NCBI RefSeq assembly: GCF_003664255.1
Contig: NZ_RCCV01000001.1
Span: 1,240,001 to 1,304,000, forward strand
Reading direction: 5' to 3'
Length of the DNA: 64,000 nucleotides
DNA from: Micromonospora sp. M71_S20
Lineage (GTDB): Bacteria > Actinomycetota > Actinomycetes > Mycobacteriales > Micromonosporaceae
Positions 37,332-44,870 of this stretch are shown here, piece after piece. The notes beneath the pieces were generated by a model that saw only the letters and a program-made list of their open reading frames with translations, ran no database searches and was not told the DNA's origin. The translations under genes and the position numbers were made by a program. Position 1 is the first letter of the stretch. Each line of letters begins with the position of its first letter.

Positions 37332-39128
37332 TCAGTCCGTGCCGGGGTCGGTCAGCCGCCAGGCGGCGCTGACCAGGCCGATGTGCGACAGCGCCTGCGG
37401 GGTGTTGCCGAGCTGCGCGCCGGAGCGCGGGTCGATCTGCTCGCTGAACAGGCCGATGTCGTTGGCGTGCCCGAGCAGCCGCTCGAAGAGCGCCTCGGCC
37501 CGGCCCAGCTCACCGGCCATGACCAGGCACTCCACCAGCCAGAACGAGCAGGGCAGGAAGCCCGCCGGGTCGGTGTCCCAGCGACGGACGAGTCCGTCGC
37601 CGGCACCCAGCCCGCGCTCGACCGCCTCGATGGTGGCGCGCATCCGCGGGTCGGTCGCCGGCAGGAACCCCACCCGCGGCAGCAGCAGCACGGAGGCGTC
37701 CAGCTCCGGCGAGCCGAACGCGCCGCCGAACGCGCCAATCCGCTCGTGCCAGCCGTCGCGCAGCACGGCGGCCCGGATCTCGTCGCGGATCGTCGCCCAC
37801 CGCCGGGGGTCGGCCCGGTCGCCGAGCCGGGGCGCGAGCCGCACCGCCCGGTCCAGCGCCACCCAGCAGAGCACCTTCGACGTGAGGTAGTGCCGGTCGG
37901 TGTCCCGGGTCTCCCAGATCCCCCGGTCGGGCAGGTGCCAGGTGGCGGCCACCTGCTCGGCCAGGCCGAGCACCATCTCGCGCAGTTCCGTGTCGAACGC
38001 CTCCCCCAGGTGGTCGCGCAACTGCCAGACCGCCGAGAGCACCTCGCCCGGCACGTCGAGCTGCCGCTGCCGCCAGGCGTCGTTGCCGACCCGCACCGGC
38101 AGGCTGCCGCCGTAGCCGCGCAGGTGGGCGCACTCGTGCTCGGAGACGTCCCGCTCCCCCTCCAGGCCGAAGAGCACCGGCACGGGGTCGGGGCCGACCC
38201 GGCCGATCGAGCGGGCCGCCCAGGCGAAGAGCCGGGACGCCTCGGACGGGCAGGCGGCCACCCAGAGGGCGCGCAGCGTCATGGCGAAGTCGCGCAGCCA
38301 CGAGTAGCGGTAGTCGTAGTTGCGGTCGCCGCCGATCCGCTCCGGCAGCGACGTGGTCAGGGCCGCGGCCACCGCGCCGCTGCGGGCGTACGTGAGGCCG
38401 GTGAGCACGGTCGCGCTGTGCCGGACCTGATCCGGGTAGCGGCCGTCGTAGTGGTGCGACTCGCGGTAGGCCTGCCAGGCCTGCACCGTCTCGGCGAGCG
38501 CGGCGACCGGCTCCAGCCGGGCCGGCGCCGTCCCGTACGCCGGCCCGTACGCCACGTCGAAGCCGACCACCTGCCCGGCGGAGACCTCGAACTCCTGCCG
38601 GACCCGGTCGGAGTCGACGTGCGGCGGGATCCCGCCGGCGTGCAGGGTCAGCACCACCGGGCCGGCCGCGGCCAGCACCCCGCCGTCGGGCTGCTCGTGC
38701 AGGTACGGGGTGAGCAGGCCGTACTCCGGGCGGGGGCGGAAGTCGAGCGACATCCGCACCCGCCCGGCCAGTCCCTCCACGACCCGTAGCAGCACCGCCG
38801 GGGAGTTCATCCCCAGCTGGTGGCCACGGGCGCCGTACTCGGCGGCGAGCGCGTCGGTGACCGCGACGCTCCCCTCCGGCGTGTGGTGCACGGTGCGCAG
38901 CACCAGCGTGTCGGCCACGTACGACCGCTCGACCCGGTGCCCGGGAAGCCCGGCGGCGGTGGGCGCCAGCCGCCAGTGGCCGGCCTCCGTGTCGAGGAGG
39001 CGGCCGAAGACCGACGGGGAGTCGAACCGGTCCGGGCACCACCAGTCGATCGAGCCGTCCCGACCGACCAGGGCGCCCGAACGGCAGTCGGAGAGGAACC
39101 CGTAGTCGGAGATCGCCAGTTGGTCCAC
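37332..39128 (-). CDS. Glycoside hydrolase family 15 protein (glucoamylase/trehalase-like)
   Basis: About 598 residues. The N-terminal trehalase-like domain begins ISDYGFLSDCRSGALVGRDGSIDWWCPDRFDSPSVFGRLL. The catalytic (alpha/alpha)6 barrel contains GDRNYDYRYSWLRDFAMTLRAL, RGIWETRD with the general acid glutamate, and GLFSEQIDPRSGAQLGNTPQALSHIGL with the general base glutamate. Actinobacterial relatives hydrolyse trehalose or alpha-glucans; this subgroup has also been found with trehalase activity in mycobacteria. Cytosolic, no signal peptide. I chose the GTG at 39128; another GTG at 39167 would add 13 residues. Confidence 0.88.
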   Translation of the reverse strand: MDQLAISDYGFLSDCRSGALVGRDGSIDWWCPDRFDSPSVFGRLLDTEAGHWRLAPTAAGLPGHRVERSYVADTLVLRTVHHTPEGSVAVTDALAAEYGARGHQLGMNSPAVLLRVVEGLAGRVRMSLDFRPRPEYGLLTPYLHEQPDGGVLAAAGPVVLTLHAGGIPPHVDSDRVRQEFEVSAGQVVGFDVAYGPAYGTAPARLEPVAALAETVQAWQAYRESHHYDGRYPDQVRHSATVLTGLTYARSGAVAAALTTSLPERIGGDRNYDYRYSWLRDFAMTLRALWVAACPSEASRLFAWAARSIGRVGPDPVPVLFGLEGERDVSEHECAHLRGYGGSLPVRVGNDAWRQRQLDVPGEVLSAVWQLRDHLGEAFDTELREMVLGLAEQVAATWHLPDRGIWETRDTDRHYLTSKVLCWVALDRAVRLAPRLGDRADPRRWATIRDEIRAAVLRDGWHERIGAFGGAFGSPELDASVLLLPRVGFLPATDPRMRATIEAVERGLGAGDGLVRRWDTDPAGFLPCSFWLVECLVMAGELGRAEALFERLLGHANDIGLFSEQIDPRSGAQLGNTPQALSHIGLVSAAWRLTDPGTD

Positions 39129-39173
39129 CCGCTGCGGGTACCCCCTTCCGGCCGCCTCAGGCGGCACCGAGGG

Positions 39174-39566
39174 TCAGGAGGTGGGCGGCTCGTCCTCGCC
39201 GGCGGCCTCGGCGGCGTCGGCCTCCTCCTTGGTCCGGTGCACCGCCTGGTCGGCGTGCTCGGGCGGGCCGTAGACCGTGTAGAGCACCAGCGGGTTGGGG
39301 CCGGTGTTGACGAAGTTGTGCTTCGTGCCGGCCGGCACCACCACCAGGTCGCCCTGCACGACCTCGCGCTTCTCCCCCGCCACCTGGGCCTCGCCCGTAC
39401 CGCTGACGAAGGTCAGGATCTGGTCGATGTCCTCGTGGACCTCCTCGCCGATCTCGCCACCCGGCGGAATCGTCATGATCACCAGCTGGGTGTGCTCACC
39501 GGTCCACAGCACCCGCCGGAAATCCGGGCTCTTCTCGGCGACGGTCGCGATAGTGAAATGCTCCAT
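39174..39566 (-). CDS. Small cupin-domain protein
   Basis: A 130-residue single-domain cupin. The two motifs are visible as GGEIGEEVHEDIDQILTFVSGTGEAQVAG and DLVVVPAGTKHNFVNTGPNPLVLYTVYGPPEH, giving metal-binding His/Glu residues in a beta barrel. The tail is acidic (EEADAAEAAGEDEPP). This type (EEVHEDIDQ) often serves as a metal-binding or sugar-related small protein, but the function is unknown. An ATG four codons upstream is an alternative start. It is 45 bases from the GH15 gene on the same strand and probably co-transcribed. Confidence 0.85.
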   Translation of the reverse strand: MEHFTIATVAEKSPDFRRVLWTGEHTQLVIMTIPPGGEIGEEVHEDIDQILTFVSGTGEAQVAGEKREVVQGDLVVVPAGTKHNFVNTGPNPLVLYTVYGPPEHADQAVHRTKEEADAAEAAGEDEPPTS

Positions 39567-39628
39567 GCCGACGCACATACCCGCTGCGGCCCGACGGCAC
39601 GCCGGGACTCGCAGATGGTGGAATTCGC

Positions 39629-39671
39629 CACTCGTGCGGGGTTTCGATCCCCGGTGGACGGGGATCGAGTG
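39629..39671. repeat. Nested inverted repeats upstream of the cupin gene
   Basis: CGATCCCC (39645-39652) pairs perfectly with GGGGATCG (39660-39667), and an outer CACTCG (39629-39634) pairs with CGAGTG (39666-39671). The element lies 60-105 bases upstream of the cupin start and may be an operator or structured leader. It superficially resembles a tRNA T arm but does not fold as a tRNA. Confidence 0.45.
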
Positions 39672-39810
39672 AGTAGCCGGCGCACGGTGGCCGGTCGAGC
39701 CAGGTCCCCGCCGGCGTACCGCCGTACGGCTGCGGTGGTGGGAGACGGCCAGAGCGCGGCGACGTTCCGATCCCCGGGATCCGAACGGCGCCGCGCGCTC
39801 GTTCCCCGGC

Positions 39811-40296
39811 TCAGTCGTCGTCCTCGACCGCCACCGGCTCCAGGCCCACGCAACGCAGCTTCAGCTCGAACTCCCCGGACGGGCCGGCGAAGGCGACCTC
39901 CACGTCGTCGTCCGGCCCCCGCTCCGCGTCCGCGACCCGGTAGCCCTGGGCGGGCGTCCAGGAGACCAGCCGCACCCCGTCCGGCCCGCACTCGGCCACC
40001 GCGCTGCCACCGGTCGTGGCGAAGGCCCGACGTGCTCCCGCCGGGGCCGAGCCGGTCGCTCCCGGCGACGACGGCCCGCCGGTCCCGCTCGCCGACGGCG
40101 ACGACGGCGCGCCGACCCCGGGGGTGGTGGGCCCGGGCGAGGCCAGGGCACGCTCGATCTCCTCCTGGCTGAGCACTCCGCCCGGGGTGCCGGCGATGCT
40201 CTCCCCCACCCACCGGATCGCGGCCACCCCGATCAGGGTGGCGACGACGGCGGTGGCCAGCCACCCGACGACGGCGAGGAACGAACGGCGGCGCAT
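39811..40296 (-). CDS. Small membrane-anchored protein of the two-component locus
   Basis: A 161-residue protein with one N-terminal membrane helix (about 5-27), a Ser/Pro/Gly-rich linker (about 52-88) and a small beta-like outer domain holding two cysteines (C103 and C149). I recognise no family. The ATG at 40296 has GGGGAG nine bases upstream. It is divergent from the response-regulator gene and its promoter region carries the same 16-bp motif found before the PepSY gene, so it is probably part of that regulon and perhaps a modulator of the sensor kinase. Confidence 0.65.
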   Translation of the reverse strand: MRRRSFLAVVGWLATAVVATLIGVAAIRWVGESIAGTPGGVLSQEEIERALASPGPTTPGVGAPSSPSASGTGGPSSPGATGSAPAGARRAFATTGGSAVAECGPDGVRLVSWTPAQGYRVADAERGPDDDVEVAFAGPSGEFELKLRCVGLEPVAVEDDD

Positions 40297-40341
40297 GCCC
40301 CGAGTCTCCCCGATCCGAGGTTGGGACGAGCCCCGCACAGG

Positions 40342-40357
40342 GCTAAGGGAGGGTTAA
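40342..40357 (-). promoter_or_regulatory. Candidate response-regulator site (copy 1)
   Basis: On the minus strand: TTAACCCTCCCTTAGC, 14 of 16 bases identical to the site before the PepSY gene. TTA repeats 11 bases apart fit the direct-repeat sites of OmpR/PhoB-type regulators. It points towards the small membrane protein, 46 bases from its ATG, and lies 41 bases upstream of the regulator's own start. Confidence 0.6.
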
Positions 40358-40385
40358 CGTCCGGGCCGGCGCGTCGGGTGGCGGC

Positions 40386-40391
40386 TAGCCT
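40386..40391 (+). promoter_or_regulatory. -10 element of leaderless response-regulator gene
   Basis: TAGCCT followed by seven bases (GCCACCT) and the GTG start of the response regulator; no ribosome-binding site is present. Confidence 0.55.
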
Positions 40392-40398
40392 GCCACCT

Positions 40399-41094
40399 GT
40401 GGCCCGCCTGCTGCTCATCGAGGACGACCTGACGATCCGTACGCCGCTGCTGCGGGCACTGCGCGAACGGGGGCACGCGGTGGCCGCCGCCTCGACGGCG
40501 ATGACCGGCCTGCGCGACGCGCTCGACGACCGGCCCGACCTGGTGGTGCTGGACCTGGGACTGCCCGACCTGGACGGCCGCGAGCTGCTGCGGATGCTCC
40601 GCGCGGTCAGCGCCGTGCCGGTCATCGTCGCCACCGCCCGCGACGACGAGACCGAGATCGTCCGGGTGCTCGACGCCGGGGCGGACGACTACGTGGTGAA
40701 GCCGTTCACGGCCGCGCAGCTCGACGCGCGGATCCGGGCGGTGCTCCGCCGCGGGACCGGGTCCGCCCCGGAGGAGGACCCGGCGCTGGTGGTGGGCGGG
40801 CTGCGGGTCGACCCGCGGTCGCGGCAGGTCACCCTGGACGGTGCGCCCGTCGAGCTGACCCCGCGCGAGTTCGACCTGCTGCACCACCTCGCGGGCCGGC
40901 CCGGCCAGGTGGTCACCAAGCGGGAGCTGCTCGCCGAGGTGTGGCGGGTGCCGTACGGCGGCGCCGACAAGACCGTGGACGTGCACCTGTCCTGGCTGCG
41001 ACGCAAGCTCGGGGAGAGCGCGCAGGCGCCCCGCTACCTGCACACCGTGCGGGGCGTCGGGGTCCGGCTCGAAGCGCCGGGGAGCGCCGGATGA
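40399..41094 (+). CDS. OmpR/PhoB-family response regulator
   Basis: A 231-residue regulator. The receiver domain has the acidic pair in LLLIEDD, phospho-acceptor D52 in VVLDLGLPDLDG, the Thr in VIVATARDD and Lys in DDYVVKPFT. The C-terminal winged helix (about 130-228) contains ELTPREFDLLHHLAGRPGQVVTKRELLAEVW, TVDVHLSWLRRKLGE and YLHTVRGVGVRLE. The kinase gene overlaps it by four bases. The GTG lies seven bases after a TAGCCT -10. Its probable binding motif TTAACCC-N2-CCTTAGC occurs on both sides of the locus. Confidence 0.95.
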   Translation: MARLLLIEDDLTIRTPLLRALRERGHAVAAASTAMTGLRDALDDRPDLVVLDLGLPDLDGRELLRMLRAVSAVPVIVATARDDETEIVRVLDAGADDYVVKPFTAAQLDARIRAVLRRGTGSAPEEDPALVVGGLRVDPRSRQVTLDGAPVELTPREFDLLHHLAGRPGQVVTKRELLAEVWRVPYGGADKTVDVHLSWLRRKLGESAQAPRYLHTVRGVGVRLEAPGSAG

Positions 41095-42368
41095 GGGCCC
41101 GGCTGGCGCTGCTGGTCGCCGCGGTCAGCGTGCTCACCCTGGTCGCCTTCCTGGTGCCGCTGGCGCTGCTGGTGCGTACCGTCGCGGCCGACCGGGCCAC
41201 CGTGCGGGCCACGGCCGACGCGCAGAGCCTCGTCACCGTCGTCGGTACCGCCGACACCGCGACGATCCGGCTGACCGTCGACCAGCTGGCCACGGAGTCC
41301 GCGCGGCCGGTCACGGTGTTCCTGCCCGACGACACGGTCCTCGGCGCCCCCGCCCCGCGTACGGCCGCCGTGGCGCTGGCCGCCCGGGGGCAGAGCCTCA
41401 CCGCCGAGTCCGGGCGGGGGCGGGAGGTGGTGATCGCCGTGCAGGGCCGGCCGGACGGCACCGCCGTGATCCGGACGGTGGTCCCGCCCGCCGAGCTGAC
41501 CGCCGGGGTGACCCGGTCCTGGCTGGCCCTGGCCCTGCTCGGCGTGCTGCTGGTGCTGATCGGGCTGGCCGTCGCCGACCGGCTGGCCCGCACCCTCGTC
41601 CGGCCGATCGGTGAGCTCTCCGCGGTGTCGCACCGGCTGGCGAACGCGGAGCTGGCCGCGCGCGTCACGCCCGCCGGGCCGCGCGAGCTGCGTGAGGTGG
41701 CCGGTGCCCTCAACCACCTCGCCGGCCGGATCCAGGTGCTGCTGGTGCAGGAGCGGGAGGAGGTCGCCGACCTCTCGCACCGCCTGCGCACCCCGCTGAC
41801 GGCGCTGCGCCTGGAGGCCGAGTCGCTGCGCGACCCGGAGGACGCGGCCCGGGTGACCGCGGCCGTGGACGGGCTGGAGCGGGCGGTGACCGGCCTGATC
41901 CGACAGGCCCGGTGGCGGGTGCCGACGGCCGGGGCGGCAAGCGCCGACGCGGCGGCCGTGGTGGCCGAGCGGGTGGCGTTCTGGTCGGTGCTGGCCGAGG
42001 ACACCGGGCGGGCCGTGACGCTCGACCTGGCGCCGGGACCGCTGCCGGTGGGCGTGCCCGCCGACGAGCTGGCGGCGGCGGTGGACGCCCTGCTCGGCAA
42101 CGTCTTCGCGCACACTCCGGACGGCACCGCGTTCGCCGTCCGGCTGGTGGCGGCGGAGGCGGGCCGGGCGGCGCTGACCGTGTCCGACGAGGGGCCGGGG
42201 ATGCCGCCCAACACGATCGACCGGGGCGCGAGCACCGCCGGCTCGACCGGCCTGGGCCTGGACATCGCCCGCCGCGCCGCCCAGTCCAGCGGTGGCCGCC
42301 TGACCCTGCACACCGCGCCCTCCGGCGGCGCCGAGGTACGCCTCGAACTCGGCCCGCCCTCGTCCTGA
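41091..42368 (+). CDS. Sensor histidine kinase
   Basis: A 425-residue membrane kinase. Helices at about 6-28 and 143-163 bracket a roughly 115-residue outer sensor domain without cysteines. A HAMP linker (RPIGELSAVSHRLANAELAARV) follows, then the phospho-acceptor H230 in VADLSHRLRTPLTALRLE, and the ATPase domain with DALLGNVFAHTPDG (N box), SDEGPGMP and STGLGLDIARRAA. Its ATG overlaps the response-regulator stop (ATGA). The signal is unknown; neighbouring exported PepSY and membrane proteins suggest an envelope signal. Confidence 0.95.
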   Translation: MRARLALLVAAVSVLTLVAFLVPLALLVRTVAADRATVRATADAQSLVTVVGTADTATIRLTVDQLATESARPVTVFLPDDTVLGAPAPRTAAVALAARGQSLTAESGRGREVVIAVQGRPDGTAVIRTVVPPAELTAGVTRSWLALALLGVLLVLIGLAVADRLARTLVRPIGELSAVSHRLANAELAARVTPAGPRELREVAGALNHLAGRIQVLLVQEREEVADLSHRLRTPLTALRLEAESLRDPEDAARVTAAVDGLERAVTGLIRQARWRVPTAGAASADAAAVVAERVAFWSVLAEDTGRAVTLDLAPGPLPVGVPADELAAAVDALLGNVFAHTPDGTAFAVRLVAAEAGRAALTVSDEGPGMPPNTIDRGASTAGSTGLGLDIARRAAQSSGGRLTLHTAPSGGAEVRLELGPPSS

Positions 42369-42396
42369 CCCGTCCTCCGGCCGCGCCCGGACAGGC

Positions 42397-42412
42397 TTAA
42401 CCCGGCCTTAGC
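42397..42412 (+). promoter_or_regulatory. Candidate response-regulator site (copy 2)
   Basis: TTAACCCGGCCTTAGC, 71 bases upstream of the PepSY-gene ATG. It is nearly identical to copy 1 at the other end of the two-component locus, with CTTA units 11 bases apart. Confidence 0.6.
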
Positions 42413-42482
42413 GTTCGGGCAGCGTGGCGCTATCCGGGCCGGCGCGATCCTGGGAACCAGCAACCGAGGAAGGGTGAACGAG

Positions 42483-43013
42483 ATGAAGCGCAAGTCCCTG
42501 ATGCTGGCGTCGCTCGGCGGCGCGGCCGTGCTGGCCGTGACCGGCGCGACCTTCGGCGTCGCGGCGGCCGACAACGGCGCGGCCCGGGCGACCACCCTGG
42601 CCGCCGCCACCACCGCCCCGACGACCCCGGCCACGCCGGGCACCCCGAGCGGCACCGGGAGCAGCGCCCCGGCGACGAGCGGCGCGCCGACCACCGGCGG
42701 CACCCCGGCCCCGTCGGGCAGTGGTGCGCCGGCCACCGGCGACGACGCGGTGACCGAGCAGCGGGCCGGCGAGATCGCGCTGGCCCGGGCGGGCGGCGGC
42801 AAGATCGTCGAGGTCGAGCGCGAGGACGAGGACGGCCGGGCCGTGTGGAGCGTCGAGATCGTGGCCGGGCAGACCGAGCACGAGATCGACGTCGACCGGG
42901 GCGACGGCACGGTGGTCAAGGCCGAGCAGGAGCCGGTCGACGACGATGACGACGACGACCGGGACGACGACGATGACGACGACGACGACGACTCGGACGA
43001 CGGCGACGACTGA
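42483..43013 (+). CDS. Exported PepSY-domain protein with poly-aspartate tail
   Basis: A 176-residue protein. Signal peptide or anchor at 1-30 (KRKSLMLASLGGAAVLAVTGATFGVAAAD), a Thr/Pro/Ser/Gly linker (37-86), one PepSY domain (about 87-150: TEQRAGEIALARAGGGKIVEVEREDEDGRAVWSVEIV), and a tail (153-176) with 21 aspartates in 24 residues. PepSY domains are thought to inhibit peptidases or tune sensor kinases; small PepSY proteins next to two-component genes are common. The tail could bind calcium or other cations, an inference. ATG chosen with GGAAGG nine bases upstream. Followed by a terminator. Confidence 0.85.
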   Translation: MKRKSLMLASLGGAAVLAVTGATFGVAAADNGAARATTLAAATTAPTTPATPGTPSGTGSSAPATSGAPTTGGTPAPSGSGAPATGDDAVTEQRAGEIALARAGGGKIVEVEREDEDGRAVWSVEIVAGQTEHEIDVDRGDGTVVKAEQEPVDDDDDDDRDDDDDDDDDDSDDGDD

Positions 43014-43027
43014 TCCGTTGCCGGTAC

Positions 43028-43060
43028 CGCCGCCGTCCCGCCCAGTGCGGGGCGGCGGCG
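43028..43060 (+). terminator. Hairpin terminator after the PepSY gene
   Basis: A 14-bp stem with one T-G pair (43028-43041 with 43047-43060) and a 5-base loop, 14 bases past the stop, followed by a T-containing stretch. Confidence 0.7.
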
Positions 43061-43249
43061 TCGTCGTTGCGGGCACGCGGGACGGCGGCGACGCCGTTGC
43101 GGCAGGCGGCGAGCGGGCCCGGCCCGGGGCTGGCGGCAGGGGCGCGAGCGACTGGCACCGTCCCGGCGAGCTGCCGTCGCCGACGGGTGCCGCACGCCCC
43201 GGCAGGCGGGACGGGCCGGTCGGCCCTGTGACCGACACCGATGTCTGGC

Positions 43250-43255
43250 TACATT
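43250..43255 (+). promoter_or_regulatory. -10 element before the beta-family gene
   Basis: TACATT is followed by five bases (GGGGT) and ATG at 43261, or eight bases and GTG at 43264. A leaderless start is likely; which codon is used is unclear. Confidence 0.45.
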
Positions 43256-43260
43256 GGGGT

Positions 43261-44364
43261 ATGGTGCCCGCCCACCGGGGCCGGGCGGCGGAACCGGTCT
43301 ACCGCCCCATCCTCGCCAACCGGCGGGGTGAGCTGGAGGCGCTCGGTCATCTCGACGACGTCGTCGCCCCCCTGCTCGCCCCGGTCCTCCAGGTGTCCGT
43401 CCTCGACCGGTTCACGCTGGACGTGCTGCGTCGGCTGCCCGCCGGGCTGCTCACGGCCGTCGACGTCACCGGCCTGCCCGACGCCCCGGAGGCCGAACTG
43501 GTCCGCTGGGGCGTACCGCTGGTGCCGGTGATCGGGCTCGCGGACAGTGACCGGCGCCTGGTGGCGCACGGTGCCGCGGCCCGGGCCCACGCCCAGCGGG
43601 CGGTCGTCCGGCTGCGGGTCGGCCACGACCGGGCCGGCCCGGACGCGGCCACGGCGGCGGCGGAGCGGGTCTGGCGGTTCACCGGCCTGGTGCCCGAGCA
43701 GTGCGACCTGCTCCTCGACGCGGGCGACGTGTGCTGCCGGGCCGACGTGCGGGTGGCCGAGCCCCGGGTCCGCCGGCTGCTGGAGTGGGCCCGCCGGCAC
43801 GCCTGGTGCTCCGTGAGCGTGGCGGCGGGCGGGATGCCCCCGGCGGTGTCCGCCCTGCCCACCGACGAACCGGTGCGCCTCGACCGCTGGGACTGGCAGC
43901 TCTGGCAGCGGCTGGCCGACCTCGGCGTCGGGTACGGCGACTACGGCGTCGGCACCGCGGTGCCCGGTGCCGACCGGTCGGGCGACCGGCTGCCCACCGT
44001 CCGCTACACCACCGACGGCGCCTGGTGGGTGTACCGCTGGTCGCGGCGGGGCGGACGCGGCGACGACCGGTTCGCGGACCTGTGCCGCACCGTGGTCTCG
44101 GCGCCGCACTGGCCGGCCACGGGCGCGGCCTTCTCCTGGGGTGACCACGAGATCCTGCGGCGCGCCCGCCGGGGTGCCGGCGCCGGGTCCGCCAGCAACT
44201 GGGCGGCGTGGAGCACCTCGCACCACCTGGCGCACGTGCTGGCCTCGCTGCCCCAGCCGGGGCGGGAGTCCCGGCCGGGGCCGTGGCGCTCCGATCAGGC
44301 GCCGCCGGAGCGGGGCCGACCCGCCCGAGGGCACCGCAACGGGGAGACCCGCCGGGCCGGCTGA
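43261..44364 (+). CDS. Beta family protein (T4-type beta protein, PF14350-like)
   Basis: A 367-residue protein opening YRPILANRRGELEALGHLDDVVAPLLAPVLQV, with later LDRWDWQLWQRLADLGVGYGDYGVG, VRYTTDGAWWVYRWSRRG and ASNWAAWSTSHHLAHV. These fit the beta family first named after a phage T4 protein and common in bacteria, mobile elements and some defence loci; its molecular role is not established. The C-terminal 45 residues are basic and low-complexity. It stands alone here. Start chosen just after a TACATT -10. Confidence 0.72.
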   Translation: MVPAHRGRAAEPVYRPILANRRGELEALGHLDDVVAPLLAPVLQVSVLDRFTLDVLRRLPAGLLTAVDVTGLPDAPEAELVRWGVPLVPVIGLADSDRRLVAHGAAARAHAQRAVVRLRVGHDRAGPDAATAAAERVWRFTGLVPEQCDLLLDAGDVCCRADVRVAEPRVRRLLEWARRHAWCSVSVAAGGMPPAVSALPTDEPVRLDRWDWQLWQRLADLGVGYGDYGVGTAVPGADRSGDRLPTVRYTTDGAWWVYRWSRRGGRGDDRFADLCRTVVSAPHWPATGAAFSWGDHEILRRARRGAGAGSASNWAAWSTSHHLAHVLASLPQPGRESRPGPWRSDQAPPERGRPARGHRNGETRRAG

Positions 44365-44365
44365 G

Positions 44366-44396
44366 CGCCTCCCCGCCGGGCACCGGCGGGGAGGCG
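44366..44396. terminator. Bidirectional hairpin after the beta-family gene
   Basis: A perfect 14-bp stem (44366-44379 with 44383-44396) on a 3-base loop between two convergent genes. Confidence 0.8.
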
Positions 44397-44407
44397 GCGC
44401 CCCGCCG

Positions 44408-44689
44408 TCACTGCTTCTCGGTGAACCCGAACTGCACGATGCCCTCGTCGTCGACGCTCGCGTCCACCGACGCGTCGCCGAGCAGCTCGGCGGCGTCGGA
44501 GTCCAGGAAGATGCGGGCGCCCTGGTTGTCGACCACGTGGTCGCCGTCGGCCGGTTCGGCGACCAGTTCGACGGTGAGCGAGCCCGCGTCGGTGTCGGCG
44601 GCGATCCGCACTCCGCCGTCCTCGGCGACGTCCTGCTGGTTGGCGAGATCTCGGATGACCAGCACGGCGTTGTCGGTCATGGTGAGCAT
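44408..44689 (-). CDS. HesB/IscA-like protein lacking cysteines
   Basis: A 93-residue acidic protein (MLTMTDNAVLVIRDLANQ..., GGVRIAADTDAGSLTVELV, GARIFLDSDAAELLGDASVDASVDDEGIVQFGF). The fold pattern matches A-type Fe-S carriers (HesB/IscA), including the FLDSDAAELLGDASVDAS segment. The cysteines that bind iron-sulfur clusters (C and CxC) are absent, and the protein has no cysteine at all. It therefore cannot act as a normal cluster carrier. ATG with GAGGAG seven bases upstream. Function unknown. Confidence 0.75.
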   Translation of the reverse strand: MLTMTDNAVLVIRDLANQQDVAEDGGVRIAADTDAGSLTVELVAEPADGDHVVDNQGARIFLDSDAAELLGDASVDASVDDEGIVQFGFTEKQ

Positions 44690-44870
44690 GGCGGAACTCC
44701 TCGTGGATTCTCGGATTCGCGGTGCGGGACCGGGGTTCGGCCCGCGGGCGAGCACACGTGGGAGGCGATGGAAGGGCGACACGCACATCGCCGTCGCGCT
44801 TCGGGGCAGCTCAGGGCCCCTCCACGGCCTACGGTGCCCCCTGTCGGGGGATCCGTCAAATAGAGCGGGG

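Noticed and set aside
39601..39675. Possible tRNA gene
   Set aside because: A T-arm-like stem-loop exists but the loop is shifted relative to TTCGANT, and no matching acceptor, D and anticodon arms can be drawn.
42946..43260. Plus-strand N-terminal extension of the beta-family gene through the Asp-repeat region
   Set aside because: It overlaps the PepSY gene and a terminator, and reads as low-complexity Thr/Arg sequence.
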